DNA of 6,847 nucleotides from positions 1-6,847 of the forward strand of contig JAGVKC010000069.1 of the NCBI GenBank assembly GCA_020050775.1. The letters are read 5' to 3'. The notes under the pieces were generated by a model, which worked only from the letters and a program-made list of their open reading frames with translations, searched no databases and was not told where the DNA came from. Below, in pieces: positions 1 through 6,447 of this stretch. This DNA is from Minisyncoccota bacterium (GTDB lineage Bacteria > Patescibacteriota > Minisyncoccia > Phycocordibacterales > SBAW01). Position 1 is the stretch's first letter. Each line of letters begins with the position of its first letter. Made by a program: the position numbers and the translations under genes.

Positions 1-2413
1 GCAAACCGACCGTTGGTTCGTCTAATAGATAGATTGTTTTCTGTAGATGCGGACGATACAGTTCTGCAGAAATCTTTACACGCTGCGCTTCGCCTCCGGA
101 AAGGGTTGTAGCGCTCTGTCCAAGTTTGAGATACCCAAGACCTACTTCTTCAAGCGTCTTGAGACGATCATAAATAGCTGGAATGTCGTTGAAGAAGAAA
201 ATAGCTTCTTCAATAGTCATTTCCAAAATGTCGTAGATATTTTTCTTTTTGTACTTCACATCGAGCGTCTCTTTAGTGAAGCGCTTTCCGAAGCACACAT
301 CACAGGTAACGTAGACAGTCGGAAGGAAGTGCATTTCTACGGCGATAAGCCCGTTACCTTCGCAGGTCTCGCAGCGTCCGCCGTTGCGCGCCTGTGGCAC
401 GTTAAAAGAGAAACGGCTTGCCTTCCAACCGCGTGCGCGAGCTTCACCTGTTTCTGCAAATAAATCACGAATGAAGGTGAACGCACCGGTGTACGTGGCT
501 GGGTTGCTGCGCGGCGTACGGCCGATGGGGCTTTGGTCAATGAGGATTGCGCGAGTAAGGTGCTCCATACCTTCTACCGAAGCAGCATTGAATACTTTGT
601 TCGTGCGGAATTTTTTATCGAAGCGGGCACGTAGATTTTCGTAGAGCAGTTCGTACAAGAAAGAAGACTTGCCTGAGCCTGATACGCCGGTAACGGTAAC
701 CAAACGACCAAGAGGAATATCTATAGAAAGATTTTGGATGTTGAATATTTTGCCGCCACGAATCTTTATAGTGCCTTTGTCCTTTTCGCGACGTTCTTCT
801 GGTACTTCTATCGCCTTCTCTCCGCGCAGGTATGCAAGCGTTACAGAACTACTGTCATTCTTTTTTGCAGTCAAAAGTTTTTCAAGATACCCATCGACAA
901 CTATGTTGCCGCCATGTACGCCTGCGCCCGGACCAATATCTACCAGGTAGTCGCCTGCGTAAATCGTATCTTCGTCATGTTCCACCACGATGATGGTGTT
1001 GCCAAGATCGCGTAAATTAAGGAGTGTTTTGATAAGACGTTCATTGTCGCGCTGATGAAGTCCAATGGTCGGCTCATCCAGCACATACAACGCACCTACA
1101 AGGCCGCTCCCCAGCTGAGATGCGAGGCGAATACGCTGTGCTTCCCCGCCGGAGAGCGTGTTGGCACGGCGTTCAAGCGTAAGATAGTCGAGTCCGACGT
1201 CGAGCATGAACTTCAGGCGTGCAGTGATTTCTTTAATAACGGTCTTAGAAATTTCCTGGTCTTTTTTAGAAAGCGCGAGGCCTTCGAAGAATTCGTACGC
1301 ATCCTGGATGGAAAGCGAAGTTACTTCAACGATATTTAAACGCCCTTGCTTTACGCGCACAGACGGCTCAGGAATCGGAGCTTCGGGATCTTTGCTCTCT
1401 TTTTCAAGGAATACATTGAGCGCTTCTGCGCGCAGACGAAGGCCTTTACATGATGGACATGGCTCGTCGCTCCAAAAGCTCTTAGTGCCCAAGCCATTAC
1501 ACTCAGGGCACGCGCCATACGGTGAATTGAAGGAGAAAAGGCGTGGTTCAACTTCCGGGAATGAAAAACCGTCATATGCGCACATAAATTTTGAGGACAC
1601 GATACGCGAAGAGTGCGCATCTTCAATACGCACTAGGCCGTCTGCTTCTTGGAGAGCACGCTCTACCGCCTCGGAAAGACGTTCTGTAGAGGCTTGGCGC
1701 GTAGCAGCGTTTGCTGCGCCCTTACTGAAATCAGACACCAAGAGTTCATCTACAAGTACATCGATGTCATGCTTCTTGTGCTTCGCGAGGATGATCTGTT
1801 GGCGAAGGCTCTTTACTTCACCGTCTACTTTTACTTTTTCAAAACCTTTGCCCAAAAGATCATAGAGCAATTGGTAATATTCTCCTTTGCGGCCCACGAC
1901 GACCGGGGCATAAATGCGCACCACGTCGTCATTAATATCAACGCCCATGACCTTGCGAGTTTTCTTCGGTACGGAAGAAGAAACAGAGTCGATGATACTC
2001 TCAATGATTTCCTGGTTACTGTGCTTCTTAATTTCGCGCCCGCAGATGAGGCAGTGCGGTTTACCGACGCGTGCATAGAGAATGCGCAGATAGTCGTAAA
2101 TTTCAGTAATGGTCGCGACGGTCGAGCGCGGGTTATTCGAGCGGCTTTTCTGGTCGATCGAGATAGCTGGTGAGAGGCCCGTGATTTCTTCTACGTCTGG
2201 CTTCTGCATCTGGCGAAGGAACTGACGGGCGTAGGCAGAAAGAGACTCGATGTAGCGGCGCTGACCCTCTGCGAAGATAGTATCGAATGCCAAAGAAGAC
2301 TTTCCAGAACCGGAAAGCCCAGTAAAGACCACCATTTTATTGCGCGGGATGATGAGGTCTATATTTTTGAGATTGTGGGTTTTAGCTCCCTTTATGTGAA
2401 TTGAGTCCTCCAT
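1..2413 (-). CDS. uvrA: UvrA, excinuclease ABC subunit A, C-terminus cut by window edge
   Basis: UvrA is the DNA-damage sensor of nucleotide excision repair: a dimeric ABC ATPase that finds lesions and loads UvrB. The minus-strand frame is open for 804 codons. Visible in order: Walker A GLSGSGKS (residues 32-39); a UvrB-binding region (about 125-275); a Cys pair C302/C305 followed closely by C319/C322; signature LSGGEAQRIRL (from 420); Walker B LYVLDEPTIGLH (D446, E447); second Walker A GVSGSGKS (576-583); zinc finger C681, C684, C704, C707; signature LSGGEAQRVK (from 771); and Walker B LLDEPTVGL, ending at residue 804 where the window stops. About 75-80 residues should be missing. The start matches the family N-terminus (MEDSIHIKGAKTHNLKNI), although no Shine-Dalgarno is visible. 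Oddities: the insertion domain of about 100 residues between C305 and C319 is absent, and an upstream zinc pair reads C-x2-D (278-281). It lies downstream of uvrB on the same strand with a 107-nt gap. Confidence 0.97.
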   Translation of the reverse strand, partial: MEDSIHIKGAKTHNLKNIDLIIPRNKMVVFTGLSGSGKSSLAFDTIFAEGQRRYIESLSAYARQFLRQMQKPDVEEITGLSPAISIDQKSRSNNPRSTVATITEIYDYLRILYARVGKPHCLICGREIKKHSNQEIIESIIDSVSSSVPKKTRKVMGVDINDDVVRIYAPVVVGRKGEYYQLLYDLLGKGFEKVKVDGEVKSLRQQIILAKHKKHDIDVLVDELLVSDFSKGAANAATRQASTERLSEAVERALQEADGLVRIEDAHSSRIVSSKFMCAYDGFSFPEVEPRLFSFNSPYGACPECNGLGTKSFWSDEPCPSCKGLRLRAEALNVFLEKESKDPEAPIPEPSVRVKQGRLNIVEVTSLSIQDAYEFFEGLALSKKDQEISKTVIKEITARLKFMLDVGLDYLTLERRANTLSGGEAQRIRLASQLGSGLVGALYVLDEPTIGLHQRDNERLIKTLLNLRDLGNTIIVVEHDEDTIYAGDYLVDIGPGAGVHGGNIVVDGYLEKLLTAKKNDSSSVTLAYLRGEKAIEVPEERREKDKGTIKIRGGKIFNIQNLSIDIPLGRLVTVTGVSGSGKSSFLYELLYENLRARFDKKFRTNKVFNAASVEGMEHLTRAILIDQSPIGRTPRSNPATYTGAFTFIRDLFAETGEARARGWKASRFSFNVPQARNGGRCETCEGNGLIAVEMHFLPTVYVTCDVCFGKRFTKETLDVKYKKKNIYDILEMTIEEAIFFFNDIPAIYDRLKTLEEVGLGYLKLGQSATTLSGGEAQRVKISAELYRPHLQKTIYLLDEPTVGL

Positions 2414-2472
2414 GGTTTTACTTGTTTTGGGCCTTTCGAACGAGATACACAAACTTTTTCTCACGCAACTAG

Positions 2473-2494
2473 CCCCTCCGGCTGTTCCGAGGGG
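2473..2494 (-). other. GC-rich hairpin in the uvrB-uvrA gap
   Basis: The left arm CCCCT-C-CGG pairs with CCGAGGGG: 5 bp plus 3 bp, with one bulged C and a CTGTT loop. It lies 26 nt after the uvrB stop and 59 nt before the uvrA start. No U-run follows it on the minus strand, so it is not a standard intrinsic terminator. It could be a leader structure of uvrA or a processing site in a uvrB-uvrA transcript. Confidence 0.4.
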
Positions 2495-2506
2495 GTAGAT
2501 ACAAAC

Positions 2507-2515
2507 ACTATAACA
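2507..2515 (-). promoter_or_regulatory. Possible extended -10 element for uvrA
   Basis: On the minus strand this reads TGTTATAGT, an extended -10 (TGn) followed by a hexamer that matches TATAAT at five of six positions. It lies just after the uvrB stop, 93 nt before the uvrA ATG. The region 17 bp upstream is the lysine-rich end of uvrB and has no good -35. If real, it would give uvrA its own transcript with a leader of roughly 85 nt. This is a motif match only. Confidence 0.3.
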
Positions 2516-2520
2516 TAGCG

Positions 2521-4554
2521 CTATTTCTTTTTCTTCTTAGCCTTGGTTCCCCCGCCTGTAAGGGAATAAATCTCATCGCGAATAAGCGCCGCTGTTTCAA
2601 AGTCCAGGTTCTGCACCGCCTCAGACATCTCTTTGCGTTTCTGGGTAATGAACTTGCGCGGGTTCTTTTTGTACAAGTCTTTATCTACCGCAAGCATAGC
2701 TACTATCGCCTTATCATGTTCGCTGCGCAATTCGTCTGTAATATCCTTTATCTTCTTTTTAATAGTTGTCGGGGTAATGCCGTGCTTCTTGTTGTATTCT
2801 TCCTGCGCTGCGCGACGGCGGCGTGTTTCGCCTACTGCCTTAGTGAGAGACTTAGTATCTTGGTCGGCGTAAAGAATAACGCGTCCTGCAGAATTACGCG
2901 CAGCGCGGCCAATGGTTTGGATAAGCGAAGTCTCAGAGCGTAGGAACCCTTCTTTATCGGCATCAAGAATTGCCACAAGTTCCACTTCTGGCAGGTCTAG
3001 CCCCTCGCGAAGTAGGTTCACACCCACCAGTACGTCGTACTCTCCTTTGCGCAAGTCGGTCAAAATTGTGATGCGTTCAAGCGTCTCAATGTCGCTATGC
3101 AGATATGCCGCTTTAAACCCTCGAGCTTTAAGAAAGTCAGTGAGGTCTTCAGCCATTTTCTTAGTGAGGGTTGTAAGCATCACACGGTTTCCTTTCTTTA
3201 TTACCGCTGCAGCTTCATCGAGCACATCTTTTACCTGTCCTTGGTAATCTCCTGAAGCAGTTACCGGACGCATATCAACTATCGGATCAAGGAGGCCTGT
3301 AGGGCGCACAAGCTGTTCTACGATATTTTTGCCGCTTTTCTCCCGCTCGTAATTCCCTGGAGTTGCAGAAGTGTAGATAACTTGTCCCACACGTTCTTCA
3401 AATTCATGGAATTGCAAAGGGCGATTGTCTACGGCTGAAGGCAAACGGAATCCGTGCTCCACTAGTGTTTCTTTACGCGAACGGTCGCCCGCGTACATAC
3501 CGCCTATTTGAGACACGGTGACGTGCAACTCGTCTATGACCGTAAGAAAATCCGGCGAGCCGTCCTTTTTGTGTGGGAAGTAGGCAAGAAGCGAATACGA
3601 AGGCTCACCAGGCTTCCGGCCGTCGAAGTGTCTTGAGTAGTTCTCAATGCCATTGCAGTAGCCCATCTCGCGTATCATTGCGAGATCATAACTGGTGCGA
3701 CGCTTGATGCGCTCTGCCTCCAACAGTTTTCCTTGTCGCTCGAACTTCGCGAGTTGTTCTTTTAGTTCATGTTTAATGCCCTCTATCGCACGAGTGCGTT
3801 CGTCTTCCGGCGTCACATAGTGTTTCGCCGGGAAGAGAAATACCGAACCTGGCGATTCTTTTTCTTCGCGCGTAACCGCATCTATGACGCGAACTTTTTC
3901 TATCTCCTCGCCCATAAATTCAATGCGATAGAGCACACGCTCGCCGGTCGGCATGATTTCCATACTATTTCCAAGCGCGCGGAACGTGCCAGGCGTTAGG
4001 TCCGCGGTCGTGCGTTCGAAATATACGGCGACAAGCTCGCGAATGAGTTCTGCTCTGTTCTTTTTCATACCTGGACGTAGCTCCATGTGTACGCGGCGGT
4101 ATTCGGCTGGAGAACCAAGTCCGTATATGCAGGAGACAGACGCCACAATAACGACGTCTTTGCGGGTAAGCAGCGCCTGGGTTGAGGCGTGTCGGAGGCG
4201 CTCTATTTCTTCGTTTATTTGTGCCTCCTTCTCTATATATGTGTCAGAGGTTGGAATATAGGCTTCTGGCTGGTAGTAGTCGTAGTAGGACACGAAGTAA
4301 TGAACCGCCGCATCGGGAAAGAATTCACGGTATTCCTGTGCTAACTGTGCAGCAAGCGTCTTGTTGTGTGCAATAACAAGCGTAGGTTTCTGCACTGCTT
4401 CTATAACATTCGCAACTGTAAAGGTTTTGCCAGAACCGGTTACACCCAGAAGCGTCTGGTGGCGCTCCCCTTTTTTGAGCCCATCTACAAGTGCCTTAAT
4501 GGCCTTCGGCTGGTCACCAGCCGGTTTATGTGAAGCTTTGTTTATAAATTTCAT
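2521..4554 (-). CDS. uvrB: UvrB, excinuclease ABC subunit B
   Basis: UvrB is the helicase-like factor that UvrA loads at lesions; it verifies damage and recruits UvrC for incision. The 677-residue length fits the family (about 660-680). Visible in order: GDQP (13-16); Walker A GVTGSGKT (37-44); the aromatic beta-hairpin that probes DNA (about 90-116, from YYDYYQPEAY); motif II as DELH (341-344) where the family normally has DESH; GDRSRKETLVEHGFRLPSA (356-374); motif III SATPG (396-400); motif V region LLREGLDLPEVE (514-525); motif VI QTIGRAARN (546-554); and a C-terminal UVR domain (about 635-665) that binds UvrC and UvrA. The protein ends in a run of lysines after GGGTKA. The ATG gives the expected N-terminus, but no Shine-Dalgarno precedes it. 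uvrA follows 107 nt downstream, and an unknown gene diverges from it upstream. Apart from the Ser-to-Leu change in motif II it looks complete and functional. Confidence 0.98.
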   Translation of the reverse strand: MKFINKASHKPAGDQPKAIKALVDGLKKGERHQTLLGVTGSGKTFTVANVIEAVQKPTLVIAHNKTLAAQLAQEYREFFPDAAVHYFVSYYDYYQPEAYIPTSDTYIEKEAQINEEIERLRHASTQALLTRKDVVIVASVSCIYGLGSPAEYRRVHMELRPGMKKNRAELIRELVAVYFERTTADLTPGTFRALGNSMEIMPTGERVLYRIEFMGEEIEKVRVIDAVTREEKESPGSVFLFPAKHYVTPEDERTRAIEGIKHELKEQLAKFERQGKLLEAERIKRRTSYDLAMIREMGYCNGIENYSRHFDGRKPGEPSYSLLAYFPHKKDGSPDFLTVIDELHVTVSQIGGMYAGDRSRKETLVEHGFRLPSAVDNRPLQFHEFEERVGQVIYTSATPGNYEREKSGKNIVEQLVRPTGLLDPIVDMRPVTASGDYQGQVKDVLDEAAAVIKKGNRVMLTTLTKKMAEDLTDFLKARGFKAAYLHSDIETLERITILTDLRKGEYDVLVGVNLLREGLDLPEVELVAILDADKEGFLRSETSLIQTIGRAARNSAGRVILYADQDTKSLTKAVGETRRRRAAQEEYNKKHGITPTTIKKKIKDITDELRSEHDKAIVAMLAVDKDLYKKNPRKFITQKRKEMSEAVQNLDFETAALIRDEIYSLTGGGTKAKKKKK

Positions 4555-4572
4555 ATGGTTGGGCTTGCGTGC

Positions 4573-4602
4573 CCCGTAGGCAGCTTCGCTGTCCTACCAG
4601 GG
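4573..4602 (-). other. Hairpin in the uvrB leader
   Basis: GTAGG-CAGC pairs with GCTG-T-CCTAC around a TTC loop, with one bulged T. Outer CCC/GGG pairs extend it to about 12 bp across a two-base bulge. On the minus strand it ends 18 nt before the uvrB ATG. No U-run follows on either strand, so it is not an intrinsic terminator. It may affect translation or stability of uvrB mRNA, or be a copy of a dispersed palindromic repeat; no second copy is visible here. Confidence 0.45.
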
Positions 4603-4649
4603 TGAGGAAACTTATTTTTGAATGTGCCGGAGATTGACATTAGAACAAC

Positions 4650-4658
4650 GTTATATCA
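4650..4658 (-). promoter_or_regulatory. Possible extended -10 element for uvrB
   Basis: On the minus strand this reads TGATATAAC: a TGn extension followed by TATAAC, five of six matches to the consensus. The expected -35 position is poor, as is common for extended -10 promoters. The implied start near 4643 gives a leader of about 90 nt that contains the hairpin at 4573-4602. Motif match only. Confidence 0.35.
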
Positions 4659-4661
4659 CAT

Positions 4662-4690
4662 TTGAATTGGAAGTAGTACACAAATACAAA
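4662..4690 (+). promoter_or_regulatory. Candidate promoter of the plus-strand unknown gene
   Basis: TTGAAT (4662-4667) and TACAAA (4685-4690) are separated by 17 bp and each match the sigma-70 consensus at four of six positions. Transcription would begin near 4697, about ten bases before the ribosome binding site at 4707. A better -35, TTGACA at 4634-4639, also lies upstream but has only a weak -10 (TCACAT) at a 16-bp spacing. Which is used cannot be told from sequence. Confidence 0.3.
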
Positions 4691-4706
4691 CATTGTGCGA
4701 CAACAC

Positions 4707-4714
4707 AAAGGAGG
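4707..4714 (+). promoter_or_regulatory. Strong Shine-Dalgarno site that sets the GTG start at 4720
   Basis: AAAGGAGG ends five bases before GTG at 4720-4722, an ideal match and spacing. It rules out the in-frame TTG at 4693, which lies upstream of the site. It is the only convincing Shine-Dalgarno sequence in the window. Confidence 0.85.
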
Positions 4715-4719
4715 AAAGC

Positions 4720-5205
4720 GTGAAAGCTGTAGCTCGTATTACGCAACCTTCTGCAAAGGTTGTGCCCATTCGTGGACGTCGTAACCAGCGCCCCACTGCC
4801 GCTCGTCTTGGCGGACTTCTGTTGCAACTCTTCATCCAAAGAAACCGGTTGAACGAAAAAACGTACAGCCAGTACTATCAGCAACAAAAAGCACGTCACA
4901 CGCCGACCACAACCGCCCTGCGCTCAATAAATGAAGTGTTGCGTGCTGTGGGAGACGCGATTGGCACCCGATTACATCAAAGAATCGGTAGCCGAAATCG
5001 TGGATACTCACCCACCATTGCAGCAATGTCGTATGAAGATCTTCTTGCGCGACCTGCGAAAACACCATCGCAGATCGAAAAAGAAGACCGACAGGCCATC
5101 CAAAAGTGCTTGCAGCCACTTAGGCTTGGCAGAATGCTTGAGAACAAAATCGTCGCCGCCATTATGGACGATGAACACAACTCACTTGTAACGGGCGCCC
5201 TTTAG
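4720..5205 (+). CDS. Unrecognised basic protein of 161 residues
   Basis: I do not recognise this family. The gene is credible because it has an ideal Shine-Dalgarno, a GTG start at the right spacing, an uninterrupted frame, and an intrinsic terminator fused to its stop. Residues 1-30 are basic and proline-containing, probably disordered (VPIRGRRNQRP at 15-25). Residues 30-40 are hydrophobic (LGGLLLQLFIQ), too short for a confident membrane span. Residues 45-60 are rich in Gln and Tyr. Residues 66-90 and 117-150 look like amphipathic helices. There is one cysteine (C130), no zinc motif and no signal peptide. The net positive charge suggests nucleic-acid or ribosome binding, but that is a guess. 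It diverges from uvrB and converges on tgt with a 9-nt gap, and it is the only plus-strand gene here, so it is probably transcribed alone. It could be lineage-specific or acquired. Confidence 0.82.
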   Translation: MKAVARITQPSAKVVPIRGRRNQRPTAARLGGLLLQLFIQRNRLNEKTYSQYYQQQKARHTPTTTALRSINEVLRAVGDAIGTRLHQRIGSRNRGYSPTIAAMSYEDLLARPAKTPSQIEKEDRQAIQKCLQPLRLGRMLENKIVAAIMDDEHNSLVTGAL

Positions 5206-5223
5206 GGTGCCCGTTTATTTTTT
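5190..5223 (+). terminator. Intrinsic terminator overlapping the stop codon of the unknown gene
   Basis: An 11-bp stem (5190-5200 with 5205-5215, one G-T wobble) closes a TTTA loop and runs into TTTATTTTTT (5214-5223). The TAG stop at 5203-5205 covers the end of the loop and the first base of the right arm, so the last residues of the protein are encoded in the left arm. The same hairpin lies directly after the tgt stop (5215-5217) on the minus strand, but the minus strand lacks a good U-run, so it favours plus-strand termination. Confidence 0.9.
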
Positions 5224-6447
5224 ATATCGTGCAAGGAAACTTTCTTTATATTCCTCAAACCTACCGTCCAGTATCGACTGTCGTATGGTGCGCGTAAGGT
5301 TGGTTAAAAAATATACATTGTGCATGGAGGCGAGCACGGGACCGAGCATTTCGTACGTGCGAAAGAGATGGCTTATATATGCACGCGTATGGTTTTTACA
5401 CACTGGACATTCACATCCAGGATCGAGCGAACCAAAGTCATTCACATATTCTGCATTCGGGATTTGTATTTTTCCGTCTTTAGTGTAAATGCCGCCGGTG
5501 CGCCCATTGCGCGTGGGCAACACACAATCAAATGTATCCACACCCGCAGCTACACCAATGAATATATCTTCTGGCTCTCCTATGCCAAGGAGATGTCGGG
5601 GTTTTTCTTCCGGAAGATTCTCGTTCACCTTGTCCAAAATTCCCAGGATGTCATGTTTGCTAAAAGAGCCGCCTATGCCGTAGCCATCGAAATTCATGCC
5701 CCCTACTGTCTTTGCGCTTTCTATGCGCAAATCTTCAAAGCGGCCTCCCTGCACAATGCCGTAGAGGCCTTGCTGATTATTTTTTTCTATATTACGACGA
5801 TGAGCTTTAAGAGAACGATCTGCCCAGCGGTGAGTCCTTTCAGAAGCTTCTTTTTGATATTCATAATCCGCGGTCGGCGCAGTGCATTCATCAAACACAT
5901 AGATAATGTCTGCCCCAAGCGCGTGCTGAATTTCAATGGAGCGCTCCGGTGTAAAACGATGCAGCGAGCCGTTGATGTGCGAAGTGAACGATACGCCGTC
6001 TTCGTCTATGACAGCGAGCTTGCCGTGAGATGTGGCAAGTTCTTCGTCATAATGCGCTACGCCAGCTTCGCGTGTAGCTTCTTCCGGTAAAAATTTTGAC
6101 AGCTTTTTGCCAAACCCTTCGCCAAGGGAAAATACTTGGAACCCTCCTGAGTCGGTCATTATAGGCCCCGAGAAGCCCATAAACTTTCCTACGCCACCCG
6201 CTTCTTCAACTAGTCTTTCTCCCGGCGAAAGATACAGATGGTACGTGTTAGCTATAAGAGACTGAATACCCAGTTCCTGGTACTGCGCGGGCGTGATGCC
6301 TTTTATAGACGCTTTGGTACCAACAGCAATGAACGCTGGGGTTTGCATGGTGCCGTGCGGCGTATGTATGGCGCCAGCGCGAGCTCGAGAATTGGGCGCT
6401 TTGACTTCTTGCGTATAGAAGACGGGTCTCATTCTGACAATATACAT
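5215..6447 (-). CDS. tgt: tRNA-guanine transglycosylase (queuine tRNA-ribosyltransferase), divergent
   Basis: Bacterial Tgt swaps guanine-34 of GUN-anticodon tRNAs (Tyr, His, Asp, Asn) for preQ1 or, in some species, queuine. Key residues, compared with remembered Zymomonas Tgt: catalytic D99 in TDSGGFQV (Zymomonas D102), D186 in FDEC (D156), Q233 (Q203), nucleophile D307 in FDCVLPTR (D280), and zinc ligands C345, C347, C350 and H376. At 410 residues it is longer than the usual 370-390 because of about 33 extra residues at 109-151. The loop normally written GGLxVGE reads GGSFSKHD (259-266) and is about three residues shorter, losing the Glu at 235 in Zymomonas. The first ATG (6447) sits directly against a strong hairpin; the ATG at 6432 (MRPVFYTQ) would still give a family-like N-terminus, so the true start is uncertain. 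No Shine-Dalgarno is visible for either. The FKBP gene lies 37 nt upstream on the same strand. Confidence 0.95.
   Translation of the reverse strand: MYIVRMRPVFYTQEVKAPNSRARAGAIHTPHGTMQTPAFIAVGTKASIKGITPAQYQELGIQSLIANTYHLYLSPGERLVEEAGGVGKFMGFSGPIMTDSGGFQVFSLGEGFGKKLSKFLPEEATREAGVAHYDEELATSHGKLAVIDEDGVSFTSHINGSLHRFTPERSIEIQHALGADIIYVFDECTAPTADYEYQKEASERTHRWADRSLKAHRRNIEKNNQQGLYGIVQGGRFEDLRIESAKTVGGMNFDGYGIGGSFSKHDILGILDKVNENLPEEKPRHLLGIGEPEDIFIGVAAGVDTFDCVLPTRNGRTGGIYTKDGKIQIPNAEYVNDFGSLDPGCECPVCKNHTRAYISHLFRTYEMLGPVLASMHNVYFLTNLTRTIRQSILDGRFEEYKESFLARYKK

Noticed and set aside
1206..1865. Open plus-strand frame of 219 codons
   Set aside because: It lies wholly antisense to uvrA; the minus frame encodes UvrA signature and Walker motifs, and the plus translation is low-complexity Ser/Arg-rich.
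2414..2520. SOS (LexA) operator upstream of uvrA or uvrB
   Set aside because: No CTG-N10-CAG or GAAC-N4-GTTC type palindrome is visible in either leader.
4634..4639. Perfect -35 hexamer TTGACA as the promoter of the plus-strand gene
   Set aside because: The best -10 at a workable spacing (TCACAT, 16 bp) matches at only three of six positions, so it was not called as a separate promoter, though it could contribute.
2499..4692. Shared 9-mer ATACAAACA at 2499-2507 and 4684-4692
   Set aside because: A nine-base match between two AT-rich intergenic regions is expected by chance at an appreciable rate and has no further extension.
4555..4719. tRNA or other small RNA gene in the divergent intergenic region
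   Set aside because: The single hairpin does not extend to a cloverleaf, and no tRNA T-loop or acceptor pairing is present.
4693..4722. TTG at 4693 as the start of the plus-strand gene
   Set aside because: The Shine-Dalgarno at 4707-4714 lies downstream of it and is ideally spaced from the GTG at 4720.
5320..6090. Open plus-strand frame of 256 codons
   Set aside because: It is antisense to tgt, which has all its catalytic and zinc residues on the minus strand; the plus frame has no recognisable domain and no ribosome binding site.
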